Assembly: GCA_024330265.1 (NCBI GenBank)
Contig: JANDLT010000030.1
Location: forward strand, 1-59,768
Source of the DNA: Pyrinomonadaceae bacterium MAG19_C2-C3
Lineage (GTDB): Bacteria > Acidobacteriota > Blastocatellia > Pyrinomonadales > Pyrinomonadaceae
Length of the DNA: 59,768 bases
Direction of reading: 5' to 3'
This document shows, piece after piece, positions 9,838 through 17,715 of this stretch. A program made the translations under genes and the position numbers. The notes beneath the pieces were generated by a model that was given only the letters and a program-made list of their open reading frames with translations, ran no database searches and was not told where the DNA came from. How positions within the stretch are numbered: position 1 is the first letter of the stretch; each line of letters opens with the position of its first letter.

Positions 9838-9951
9838 AGCAATGGCATTAAGTTAAGAAAATAATCGCCCGTTTGGAGGCGGGCTATGCCCGCCGTGCGC
9901 GGGGACGGCGGGCATAGCCCGCCTCCAAACAACCTTAACTTAATGCCATTG
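9838..9951. mobile_element. Palindromic MITE-like element, copy 1, with 8-bp target duplication
   Basis: Terminal inverted repeats CAATGGCATTAAGTTAAG (9840-9857) and its complement (9934-9951) are perfect over 18 bp. The flanks carry the direct repeat CCCTGACG (9830-9837 and 9952-9959), as expected for a target-site duplication. The interior is another palindrome, GTTTGGAGGCGGGC...GCCCGCCTCCAAAC. No coding capacity; movement would need a transposase encoded elsewhere. Confidence 0.75.
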
Positions 9952-10029
9952 CCCTGACGGGACGCAAATGTGTTCCGTCAGGTGGCGCGGAGTACACAAA
10001 CAGGCGTAAGATTACGTTCGTCTTTGAAA

Positions 10030-10190
10030 ACTAATGCCTAAGTTCAGCACGCGAAAAACGTGCGAGCGCGGGGGAACCATCGTTCCGGCTTTTATCGAAG
10101 CGGAACACGGGGCGCATCGTCGAAACGACAAGAATCGTTTCGCGTAGAACACTTTCCAGTTCAAGCCCGTCAGCTAACTCCGTCGGCGAA
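10030..10190 (+). promoter_or_regulatory. c-di-AMP riboswitch (ydaO/yuaA type)
   Basis: The conserved core is visible: GCGGGGGAACCA (about 10068-10079), a following ACGGGGCGCATCG segment, and the diagnostic 3' strand CCCGTCAGCTAACTCCG at 10166-10182. GCC 10036-10038 can pair with GGC 10185-10187 to close P1. A strong intrinsic terminator follows at 10231-10270, as in the known class, in which ligand binding lowers expression of downstream potassium or osmolyte transport genes. It precedes the second KimA-like gene. I judged this by eye; a covariance-model search would settle it. Confidence 0.9.
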
Positions 10191-10230
10191 AAAGGAAAGA
10201 GCAGTTATGCCGCTCAAGTTTATGGTTCAT

Positions 10231-10270
10231 AAACGGGTGCGGGAGCTACATGCTCCCGCACCCGTTTTTT
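10231..10270 (+). terminator. Intrinsic terminator serving as riboswitch expression platform
   Basis: A perfect 16-bp stem (AAACGGGTGCGGGAGC and complement) with a 5-base loop and trailing T run sits 40 bases after the c-di-AMP aptamer and 85 bases before the transporter start. Its position suggests transcriptional control of the downstream gene. An ATG at 10250 falls inside the hairpin and should not be taken as the gene start. Confidence 0.88.
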
Positions 10271-10354
10271 CGTGTACGCGAAAATGGTTTGAGCCAAGCT
10301 TCGACGGCAGATGACGCGCTTTCCTTAACACATAACTTGTTAAGGAGAATCCAA

Positions 10355-12307
10355 ATGTCAAACCAAATTACACCGCGTCGCGTGTCGCGTGAAAAAGTAG
10401 GCGAGTGGCTGCTTGACGGACACGTCGCAACCGGCGATGCACCTTATGCACCCGCGACGCATCATCGTCACCCGTGGTGGCAGGTGATGTGTTTGACGGG
10501 CGTGGATTATTTCTCGACGCTCGGCTATCAACCCGGTATCGCGTTTCTCGCCGCCGGAATGCTTTCACCGCTGGCGACCATCGTTCTCGTACTTTTGACA
10601 CTGTTCGGAGCGTTGCCGATTTACAGTTATGTCGCGGCGGAAAGCCCGCACGGTGAAGGCTCGATTTCGATGTTGGAGAATTTGCTTTCACGTTGGAAAG
10701 GCAAACTGTTTGTGCTGTGTCTGCTCGGCTTCGTGGCGACGGATTTCATCATCACCATCACGCTCTCCGCCGCCGACGCGACGGCGCACATCATCGAAAA
10801 TCCATTTGTCGAAGAACACCTTCATTTTCTGCATCACCGCGTCGGTGTCACTCTCGTGTTAATCGCTCTTCTGGGGGCGGTGTTCCTTAAAGGTTTTAAG
10901 GAAGCCATCGGCATCGCCGTCGTTCTCGTCATCGCTTACATTGGACTCAATACGATTGTCGTCGGCTACGGTGTTTATGAAATAGCGACGCACCCGGAAG
11001 TGCTTTCGCGTTGGAAAGATGCTTTATTTGCGATGCCCGAAACGCGCGGCAACGTGTTTTTGATGATTGGCTTCGCGCTGCTTCTGTTTCCGAAACTGGC
11101 ACTCGGTCTTTCCGGTTTCGAGACGGGAGTGGCGATGATGCCGCTCGTGCAAGACCCGCATCGCATACAGAACACGCGCAAATTATTGTTAAGTGCCGCG
11201 TTGATTATGAGCGTGATGTTGATTGCGAGTAGTTTCGTGACGACGCTTCTGATTGAGCCGGAAGCGTTTCGCGCCGCCGACAGTTCCGCCGGAATCGCGG
11301 CGGGCAAAGCCAATGGGCGCGCCCTCGCCTATCTCGCGCATGAGTTTTTTGGTGACGTGTTCGGCACAATTTACGACATCAGCACGATTTTGATTTTATG
11401 GTTTGCCGGAGCGAGCGCGATGGCGGGATTACTCAACATCGTGCCGCGCTACCTGCCGCGTTACGGCATGGCTCCGAATTGGGCGCGGGCGACGCGACCA
11501 TTGGCAATCGTATTCATGCTGATTGCTTTTCTGGTGACGATACTTTTCAAAGCCGATGTAGACGCGCAGGGCGGAGCTTACGCGACGGGCGTGCTGGTGT
11601 TGATGAGTTCGGCGGCAATCGCCGTCACGCTTTCATCCAGACGGAAAGGCGGGCGGACGTGGCTGCTGTTTTTAATCATTGCCCTCGTCTTTATTTACAC
11701 CACCGTCGTCAATGTCATCGAACGACCGGAAGGCATCAAGATTGCCTCGCTCTTTATTCTCGGCATCGTCGCCACGTCGCTTATCTCGCGCGTGTATCGC
11801 ACGACGGAACTGCGCGTTGATAAAGTCGAACTCGATGACGTGGCGCAACGCTTTATTGATGAAGCCAAGTCAAACACGATTCGCATCATCGCCAACCGTT
11901 GCGATACGGGCGACAGGGAAGAGTACGAGCGCAAGGAACGCGAACAGCGCGAAGACCATTCGCTCGAAACGGATAAGCCGATTCTGTTTTTTGAGGTCAC
12001 GCCGAAAGATGCTTCGCAGTTTTCCGGTGTCTTGAAAGTGCGCGGGCGCGAAGTGGAGGGCTATCGCGTGTTGAGTACCGAAAGTCCGGCAGTTCCGAAT
12101 GCCATCGCCGCGTTCTTGTTATATTTGCGAAACTCGACCGGAAAGATTCCGCACGTCTATTTCGGCTGGAGTGAAGGCAATCCGCTTTTTTATGTGTTCA
12201 AATATATCGCGTTCGGTGAAGGCGATACCGCACCCGTGACGCGCGAAGTTTTGCGTCAAGCCGAACCGAATCCGAAGCAACGTCCGAATGTCCACGTCGG
12301 CGGTTGA
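10355..12307 (+). CDS. APC-superfamily transporter, KimA/KUP-like, copy 2, under c-di-AMP riboswitch
   Basis: 650 residues from ATG 10355, chosen because AAGGAGA lies 7 bases upstream and the in-frame ATG at 10250 is within the terminator. Fold as in copy 1: about 12 membrane helices with [16 protein letters not shown] in the first, a [15 protein letters not shown] loop, and a cytoplasmic C-terminal domain from ~500. KimA-type proteins import potassium and are repressed through c-di-AMP, so the riboswitch strongly suggests this substrate, although it was inferred and not shown. Long stretches are identical in DNA to copy 1. A residue change [12 protein letters not shown] to [12 protein letters not shown] separates the copies. 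Confidence 0.85.
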   Translation: MSNQITPRRVSREKVGEWLLDGHVATGDAPYAPATHHRHPWWQVMCLTGVDYFSTLGYQPGIAFLAAGMLSPLATIVLVLLTLFGALPIYSYVAAESPHGEGSISMLENLLSRWKGKLFVLCLLGFVATDFIITITLSAADATAHIIENPFVEEHLHFLHHRVGVTLVLIALLGAVFLKGFKEAIGIAVVLVIAYIGLNTIVVGYGVYEIATHPEVLSRWKDALFAMPETRGNVFLMIGFALLLFPKLALGLSGFETGVAMMPLVQDPHRIQNTRKLLLSAALIMSVMLIASSFVTTLLIEPEAFRAADSSAGIAAGKANGRALAYLAHEFFGDVFGTIYDISTILILWFAGASAMAGLLNIVPRYLPRYGMAPNWARATRPLAIVFMLIAFLVTILFKADVDAQGGAYATGVLVLMSSAAIAVTLSSRRKGGRTWLLFLIIALVFIYTTVVNVIERPEGIKIASLFILGIVATSLISRVYRTTELRVDKVELDDVAQRFIDEAKSNTIRIIANRCDTGDREEYERKEREQREDHSLETDKPILFFEVTPKDASQFSGVLKVRGREVEGYRVLSTESPAVPNAIAAFLLYLRNSTGKIPHVYFGWSEGNPLFYVFKYIAFGEGDTAPVTREVLRQAEPNPKQRPNVHVGG

Positions 12308-12400
12308 ACGAAAGGTGAAAGTTGAAAATCGAAGGGCGAAAGTATCAAGCAGAAGGAAGCAGAGAGACGCCGTTCTCCGGGCGCAACGGAGACAAGTATT

Positions 12401-12808
12401 TTAGTGTATCTGTGTCCCGTCGCTTGTCTGCCCGCGTTGGGCGAGAAAACAACCGCGACAGAAGACCGGACGACCTTGCGAAGGATAGAACGGAACGGTC
12501 GTCGGTTCGTTGCACTGCGCGCACCTGACGGCGACTTCGATGCGTTGCCGCACGCCGCTTTCTTGGGCGGCAATAATCGCGTTCAGACGTTCATTCTTCT
12601 TCTGCTTGCATGATTTGCAACGCTTAGGTTCGTTTTGCAAACCCTTATCACGAAAGAAAGTCTGCTCTCCGACAGTCCACAAAAAATCTTCTTTACAGTC
12701 AACGCAGTGAATGAATTTGTCTTGCAATTCTCCGGTCTCTGCTTGAGTCCATTCGGCGGGTGAAGAAGCGATGTTCTCCGCGTGGAAAGGTAGTTTGACG
12801 GTTGGCAT
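12401..12808 (-). CDS. Zinc-ribbon protein with two four-cysteine sites
   Basis: 135 residues. The first site reads CVDC...CKSC with the family-typical spacer (EDFLWTVGEQTFFRDKGL), characteristic of the probable zinc-ribbon family PF13451. The second is CAQC...CRGC around TTVPFYPSQGRPVF, the CxxC-CxxC domain often found with it. Proteins of this layout are small, probably nucleic-acid or protein binding; no enzymatic residues are evident. Cytoplasmic. It is a single gene on the minus strand between the transporters and purD. Confidence 0.82.
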   Translation of the reverse strand: MPTVKLPFHAENIASSPAEWTQAETGELQDKFIHCVDCKEDFLWTVGEQTFFRDKGLQNEPKRCKSCKQKKNERLNAIIAAQESGVRQRIEVAVRCAQCNEPTTVPFYPSQGRPVFCRGCFLAQRGQTSDGTQIH

Positions 12809-13014
12809 AATAGATCGTTACCTCGCTTGATGAATTTAAGTGTGTCGGCAGGATGCGAGAACAGCGCGAATGAAGCACGGCGTTACCCGTTTTGCAAAGT
12901 ATAGCGATGAACAAAATGTGTCAAGTTTGTAACATGATTGGCATCCATCGAAAGGCTTCGCTATTCTGTTCCGACCGTTGATACGATGCTTTGAGAAGCG
13001 TGGAACTTTGTCTT

Positions 13015-14358
13015 ATGAGCGATGAAAACACGATGAAGATACTGGTTGTCGGTTCGGGTGGACGCGAACATGCTCTGGTGTGGTCGCTGATTCACACCTC
13101 GCAACGCCCGTTGAAAGTGTTCTGCGCTCCGGGAAACGCGGGCATCACGGAACTCGCCGGAACGGTTGATATTGATGCGATTGACATCGGCGGGCTTGCC
13201 GATTTTGCCGCCACACAGGAAATAGATTTAACCATCGTCGGCGGTGAAGCCGCGCTTGCCGCCGGAATCGCGGATGAGTTTGCGCGGCGTAATCTGCTCA
13301 TCGCCGCTCCGACAAGGAACGCCGCGCGTTTGGAATCAAGCAAGTCTTTCGCTAAATCGTTTATGACGCGGCACGGAATTCCGACCGCGCACCATCGCAC
13401 CGTCGCTTCACTCGAAGCGGCGCGGGAGTGTTTGCGAAGCGGCGAATTTGGGAACGCGGAAACGCCCGTCGTCGTCAAAGCCGACGGCTTGGCGGCGGGC
13501 AAAGGCGTTCACGTCACCGCATCGCACGCTGAAGCTTTGCTTCGCGTCGAAGAACTGATGAACGCGAACGCTCACCCCGCATCAAGCGACATATCATCCG
13601 CCGTCGTTGTTCTCGAAGAAAAACTCGAAGGCGCGGAAGTCTCGCTTTTGTTATGGACGGACGGGCGCGATTACATTTTGATGCCTCCGGCGCGCGACCA
13701 TAAACGCATCGGCGAAAATGATACGGGCGCGAACACGGGCGGCATGGGCGTCATCACTTCACACGACATTCTCGATGCCGCAACGCTCGAAGAAATCAAG
13801 CGCACAATCGTCGAACCGACGCTTCACGGCGCGCGTGAAGAAGGCTTCGCGTTTCGCGGCGTGCTTTACATAGGCTTGATGTTGACCGCAGGCGGCGCGC
13901 GTGTGATTGAATACAACGCGCGTCCCGGCGACCCGGAAACGCAGGCTATACTCGTTCGTTTGAAAAGTGATCTGGTTGAAATCTTCCAAGCCGTCGCGCA
14001 CGGAAGGCTAAGGGAAGTCAACGTCGAATGGTCTGAAGATGCTTCCGTCTGCGTCGTTCTCGCGGCGCGCGGTTATCCGAACAAACCGGAGATTGGACAC
14101 GTCATCGAAGGGCTGGAAACTTTTGACGTGCATGATGACGTACGCGTGTTCCACGCCGCGACCACGCGCCGTGATAATCAATGGTTGACGGCGGGCGGGC
14201 GCGTGCTTGGCGTGACGGCGACTGCCGCCCATCTCGATGACGCCCTCGCTAAATGCTACGACGCGGTTGCGCGCATCAAATGGGACGGCATGAATTACCG
14301 CCGCGACATAGGGCGTTTCAAAGGCGATGATGCGGTTGCGCCACGCAAAAAAGCTTGA
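13015..14358 (+). CDS. purD: Phosphoribosylamine--glycine ligase (PurD)
   Basis: About 447 residues from ATG 13015; ATG 13033 (MKILVVGSGGREHAL) is an equally plausible start and a TTG at 12991 is less likely. It shows the ATP-grasp GARS layout: N-terminal KILVVGSGGREHAL, VVVKADGLAAGKGVHV, the ATP loop region, the metal-binding DHKRIGENDTGANTGGMG segment and YNARPGDPETQAIL. It catalyses the ATP-dependent joining of phosphoribosylamine and glycine in purine synthesis. No other pur gene is adjacent. Confidence 0.97.
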   Translation: MSDENTMKILVVGSGGREHALVWSLIHTSQRPLKVFCAPGNAGITELAGTVDIDAIDIGGLADFAATQEIDLTIVGGEAALAAGIADEFARRNLLIAAPTRNAARLESSKSFAKSFMTRHGIPTAHHRTVASLEAARECLRSGEFGNAETPVVVKADGLAAGKGVHVTASHAEALLRVEELMNANAHPASSDISSAVVVLEEKLEGAEVSLLLWTDGRDYILMPPARDHKRIGENDTGANTGGMGVITSHDILDAATLEEIKRTIVEPTLHGAREEGFAFRGVLYIGLMLTAGGARVIEYNARPGDPETQAILVRLKSDLVEIFQAVAHGRLREVNVEWSEDASVCVVLAARGYPNKPEIGHVIEGLETFDVHDDVRVFHAATTRRDNQWLTAGGRVLGVTATAAHLDDALAKCYDAVARIKWDGMNYRRDIGRFKGDDAVAPRKKA

Positions 14359-14551
14359 GTATCTCCGCGCGCGGCATCGCTTTCGACGCTCATTTCACCG
14401 TCGTCGTCGCTCATCTAGTCGCACCGCGCAGAGTCCTGATATACTCGCATTCGCGGCGCGGGCGAAGCTTGCAACCGCGCACCACGACGGTTCGTACAAG
14501 CAAACGCAAACCGTTGGCGGGTCAAATGATTTCGGGAGGAAATTTCTAGTT

Positions 14552-15292
14552 ATGGGCGTGTGGATAAGATTGAAGCGTTCCGTGCGTGCGCTGTTTGGCG
14601 GTCTGATTGAAAAAACCGAAGACCCGGAATTGATTCTTCAACAAACAATCCGCGACATGCGCGACCGCGTGCCGGAACTCACCAACTCGGTGTCGCAAGT
14701 CATGGCGACCGAGAAATTACTGGCGCGCAATAAAGAACGGCTCGAAGGGCAAGTCGTCGAACTCGACTCGAAAATCAAGGCTTCGGTCAAAATGGGGCGC
14801 GACGACGTGGCGACCGCATACATCGGTCAACTTCAACAGGCTCAACTCGATTTACAGAAAACCACACAGCAACTTGACCATGCGGGCTTGGCATCGAAGC
14901 AGGCGTTGAAGGCGCGCGACAACTACGTTTTGCAGATGCAGCGTCGCAGTGCCGAAGCGATGCAACTCATCAGTCAATCGAAACAAGCCAAGTTGCAGGA
15001 ACAACTCGCGCAGACAATGGAATCGTTTCAGATTGGCGACGATTCTTCGACGTTCAGCGAAATGCGCGATAAAATTGACCGTCGCTCCGCAGCCGCCGAA
15101 GCCAAGATGCAACTCGGCACGACGAATGTTGATTCGCAAATGCAAGACATCGAACGCGAAGCTTTGGATATGCAACTACAAGACAAACTGCTCGCGTATA
15201 AACAGGAGATGAACTTGCTGCCCGGTTCAACCGAAAAGAAAGTTAATCAACTGCCCGCCGCTTCGTCTGAAGACACGAACGGCAATCGCTAA
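14552..15292 (+). CDS. pspA: PspA/IM30 family protein
   Basis: 246 residues from ATG 14552, which has GGGAGGAAA 10 bases upstream. It has the PspA/IM30 N-terminus (amphipathic helix 1, WIRLKRSVRALFGGLIEKTEDPELILQQ) followed by long Gln/Lys/Arg-rich coiled coil helices throughout. Family members bind damaged or stressed inner membrane and oligomerise (ESCRT-III fold). Usual partners PspB, PspC or PspF are not present; the following membrane coiled-coil gene may be the local partner. A downstream spacer of 63 bases suggests co-transcription. Confidence 0.93.
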   Translation: MGVWIRLKRSVRALFGGLIEKTEDPELILQQTIRDMRDRVPELTNSVSQVMATEKLLARNKERLEGQVVELDSKIKASVKMGRDDVATAYIGQLQQAQLDLQKTTQQLDHAGLASKQALKARDNYVLQMQRRSAEAMQLISQSKQAKLQEQLAQTMESFQIGDDSSTFSEMRDKIDRRSAAAEAKMQLGTTNVDSQMQDIEREALDMQLQDKLLAYKQEMNLLPGSTEKKVNQLPAASSEDTNGNR

Positions 15293-15355
15293 AATCGCAC
15301 GACCCATTACACTTTCAACCTAAACGGCTTTCACCGTCACCAAGTTACAGAAATC

Positions 15356-16192
15356 ATGGCGGACAAAAAGAAAATTGACTTACAGTATTTAACTGCCGCA
15401 GTCCAAGAGCCTGCCAACTTTTGGGGTATCGCGGGCTTCGCCGTCGCCGCTGCTTACACGCAATCCGTTATCCCGCTCGGCGCGGCAATCGTCGCGGAAG
15501 GCTTGTATCTCGCCACCGTTCCGGCGACCCGTCTTTACCGTCGTTACATAGACAATGGCGAGCGCGAACGTCAACACAAGCTTCGTAATGCGCGCCGCGA
15601 AAAACTCATCAAAGAATTCGACCCGCGCGAACGCGATGCGGTGACGTATCTCGGTTACTGCAAGAACCAGATTTACGACAACTATCGCAAGTTCACCGCG
15701 CAAAAAGAGATTCCCGCCAATCTTCAATCACTTGACCAGCGTTGGGAAGATTTCGTTGATTTGCTTGACGTGTATCGTCGCCGCAAACTTCACCTACGCA
15801 CAATCAATAAGCAAGCCGTGCAGAATCAACTGACGCAAGCCGAACGTGTGATTGAAACCACGACCGACGAGCGCACACGCCGCGTTCAACAGGCGAACGC
15901 CGAGATTCTCAAACGCCGCATCACCGCCTTTGGTGAACTTGAGCATTCCGTGAAACTCGTCGAAGCCCAACTTCAATCCATCGAAAACTTTTTCGGTCTC
16001 GTCAAGGATCAAGTCATCACGCTCCCGACGCCTGAACGTGTTTCCGCGCTCGACTTTGAACAACTTAGCGATTCGATTGAGATGACCAAGCGTATGCTCG
16101 AAGATACATCCGACGCCATCGGCGCGCTCGATAATCACAACCGCGAAATCGGCAACTACGATTTGCTGACTTCCGGTTCGACACCAAAGTAA
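15356..16192 (+). CDS. Membrane-anchored coiled-coil protein next to PspA
   Basis: 278 residues. Residues ~20-52 are hydrophobic and probably form a membrane hairpin (FWGIAGFAVAAAYTQSVIPL, then LGAAIVAEGLYLATVPATRL). From ~60 to the end it is charged and helical, with coiled-coil heptads (QLTQAERVIETTTDERTRRV). I do not recognise a named family. The order PspA then a membrane protein suggests a link to membrane-stress response, which is inference. A strong terminator follows. Confidence 0.7.
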   Translation: MADKKKIDLQYLTAAVQEPANFWGIAGFAVAAAYTQSVIPLGAAIVAEGLYLATVPATRLYRRYIDNGERERQHKLRNARREKLIKEFDPRERDAVTYLGYCKNQIYDNYRKFTAQKEIPANLQSLDQRWEDFVDLLDVYRRRKLHLRTINKQAVQNQLTQAERVIETTTDERTRRVQQANAEILKRRITAFGELEHSVKLVEAQLQSIENFFGLVKDQVITLPTPERVSALDFEQLSDSIEMTKRMLEDTSDAIGALDNHNREIGNYDLLTSGSTPK

Positions 16193-16213
16193 TCAATACA
16201 TTCAATCGGACAC

Positions 16214-16259
16214 AAAGCGAAAAAGGGTCAGATATCGTATCTGACCCTTTTCGCTTTTT
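16214..16259. terminator. Intrinsic terminator between convergent genes
   Basis: A near-perfect stem of about 20 bp (AAAGCGAAAAGGGTCAGATA-type arms, TCG loop) ends in a T run on the plus strand. It lies between the PspA-neighbour gene and hslO, which run towards each other, and may stop transcription in both directions, though the minus-strand T run is weaker. Confidence 0.88.
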
Positions 16260-16281
16260 AGAAAATTCTTTAATGAAATCT

Positions 16282-17205
16282 TTAAGCCGCCAAGCGTTCG
16301 CGCAAAATGTTTTCAAGCGCGCTTTCGTTGAGGCGGTAAGTCTCGTTGCAGAAATGGCACGTCATCGCTGCCCCCGCATCCTCGCGCAGCATTGATTCGA
16401 GTTCCGCATGGTCAATAGATGAAATCAACGACACCGCGCGCTCGTAAGAACACGGACACGCGAAGCGCACCGCTCTTTCTTCCATCACTTCAAACTCCAT
16501 CCCGCCGAGTGCCGTGCGAAGCAAATCAACGGGCGTCGCTCCTTCACGAATCATGCTCGTCGTGTGCGGCGTGCGGCTCACGGCTTCCTCAATTTCACGA
16601 ATCGTTTTATCGCTCGCACCCGGCATCAATTGAATCATCAAGCCGCCCGCCGCTTCGACGTATCGCTCGCCCGAATCATTGGCGCGCATCAACACGCCGA
16701 GCATCACCGCCGACGGAATCTGTTCGGATTGCGTCAGGTAATATGCGAAATCTTCCGCAATCTCGCCCGACGTAATCGGAACTGAACCGCGATACGGTTC
16801 GCGGTACAAACCCATGTCGTAACCCGATTCGCGCATCACATAAAACATCCCCTGCCCGACGATGCCACTCACATCAAGCTTGCCGTTCGCCTTAAGCGGC
16901 ACATCGGCAGCGGGGTTACGCACATAACCGCGCACCGTTCCTTCGGCATTCGCTTCCGTCGTGATGCCGCCGATGTCGCCGTCGCCCGCAATCTGCACGG
17001 TCAAACGGTCAAACTCCTTGAGCGACGAACCGAGCAGCAGCGTACCCGTCAAAGTGCGTCCTAACGCCGCCGCGACCGTATTCGATGTTTGGTGACGCTC
17101 AACCGCTTCCGCCACCGTCCGCGTCGTGACCGCCGCCATGCACCGCACGGTGTCGTCCGCCGCCGTCGCGCGTATCATCAAATCCGATTGTTTGAAATCA
17201 TTCAT
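16282..17205 (-). CDS. hslO: Redox-regulated chaperone Hsp33
   Basis: 307 residues. It begins with the Hsp33 N-terminal core (AAVTTRTVAEAVERHQTSNTVAAALGR) and carries the C-terminal redox switch: CPCSYERA near 243 and CHFCNETY near 276, a CxC...CxxC zinc site. Oxidation releases zinc, unfolds the linker and activates holdase activity against oxidative unfolding. AGGGGAA precedes the ATG on the minus strand. Confidence 0.97.
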   Translation of the reverse strand: MNDFKQSDLMIRATAADDTVRCMAAVTTRTVAEAVERHQTSNTVAAALGRTLTGTLLLGSSLKEFDRLTVQIAGDGDIGGITTEANAEGTVRGYVRNPAADVPLKANGKLDVSGIVGQGMFYVMRESGYDMGLYREPYRGSVPITSGEIAEDFAYYLTQSEQIPSAVMLGVLMRANDSGERYVEAAGGLMIQLMPGASDKTIREIEEAVSRTPHTTSMIREGATPVDLLRTALGGMEFEVMEERAVRFACPCSYERAVSLISSIDHAELESMLREDAGAAMTCHFCNETYRLNESALENILRERLAA

Positions 17206-17384
17206 TAAAATATGCTTTCCCCTAGTTTGCTCTTAACTTGCCTGATTTAGATTCACCAAAGCCCGTTTTTATTGCCTACGATTACGGCATCCTAAACACT
17301 CTCAAAAAGCACTTATTTTGGGTACGTTTCAACTTCAAACAGACTCTGCTCTTATCCCTTCTATTGAACCTCTCCGTGCGACAG

Positions 17385-17398
17385 GCACAATATGTTGT
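17385..17398. promoter_or_regulatory. Candidate NrdR-box operator
   Basis: GCACAATATGTTGT matches the published NrdR-box consensus ACACWATATMTWGT at 12 of 14 positions by eye, and is part of an imperfect palindrome (CACAATATGTTGTG). It sits just upstream of the promoter for the ribonucleotide reductase gene, where NrdR boxes occur. A second box was not found within about 60 bases either side. Confidence 0.55.
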
Positions 17399-17408
17399 GA
17401 CTTTTGTG

Positions 17409-17437
17409 TTGACACCGCCCTTTGCGCTGGCTATACT
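17409..17437 (+). promoter_or_regulatory. Near-consensus sigma70-type promoter of the class II RNR gene
   Basis: TTGACA (17409-17414) and TATACT (17432-17437) are separated by exactly 17 bases. The expected start near 17444 would leave an unusually long leader of about 270 bases before the ATG at 17716. Sits 10 bases downstream of the NrdR-like box. Confidence 0.65.
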
Positions 17438-17443
17438 CCGGCT

Positions 17444-17715
17444 CGTATTTCCAGAGAGTTAATCGCCGCCGTTTTTGGTTTGATACGCCGCACAATTCGA
17501 TAGCGAGACGGGCAGAGTCTCGCATTTGTTCCGGCGTGTCGTGTCTTCATCGTCGAAGACATCGGATGCGTCACATCATTTCGGTCACTGTTTAAGCCGC
17601 TGACGATTCTGTTCGTTGCGGCTGATAGAAAATCAGAACATCAAAATCAAGCATCTGCGTTGACACGCCACGCAAGGGCGTTCGACGATTTCGGAAAGGT
17701 TCGGAAAAGAAATTT
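17444..17715 (+). promoter_or_regulatory. Structured leader upstream of nrdJ
   Basis: The untranslated leader holds a run of local hairpins: GCGAGAC/GTCTCGC at 17503-17523, TGTCTTC/GAAGACA at 17542-17561, AGCCGC/GCGGCT at 17595-17623 and CTGAT/ATCAG at 17622-17636. No cobalamin-riboswitch core was recognised. It may be a structured regulatory RNA, but the pairs are short enough to arise in part by chance. Confidence 0.4.

Noticed and set aside
10250..10354. N-terminal 35 residues of the second transporter ORF from the ATG at 10250
   Set aside because: This ATG lies inside the riboswitch terminator hairpin; ATG 10355 has AAGGAGA in front and matches the N-terminal layout of copy 1.
14327..14551. 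Longer PspA start at 14327
   Set aside because: It overlaps purD and the extension has no PspA similarity; ATG 14552 has a strong GGGAGGAAA.
17238..17503. Small plus-strand ORFs upstream of nrdJ
   Set aside because: They cover the NrdR-like box and promoter, have no ribosome-binding site and no family pattern.
17444..17715. Cobalamin riboswitch ahead of the B12-dependent enzyme
   Set aside because: The B12-box GCCACTG and surrounding core could not be found, only short hairpins.
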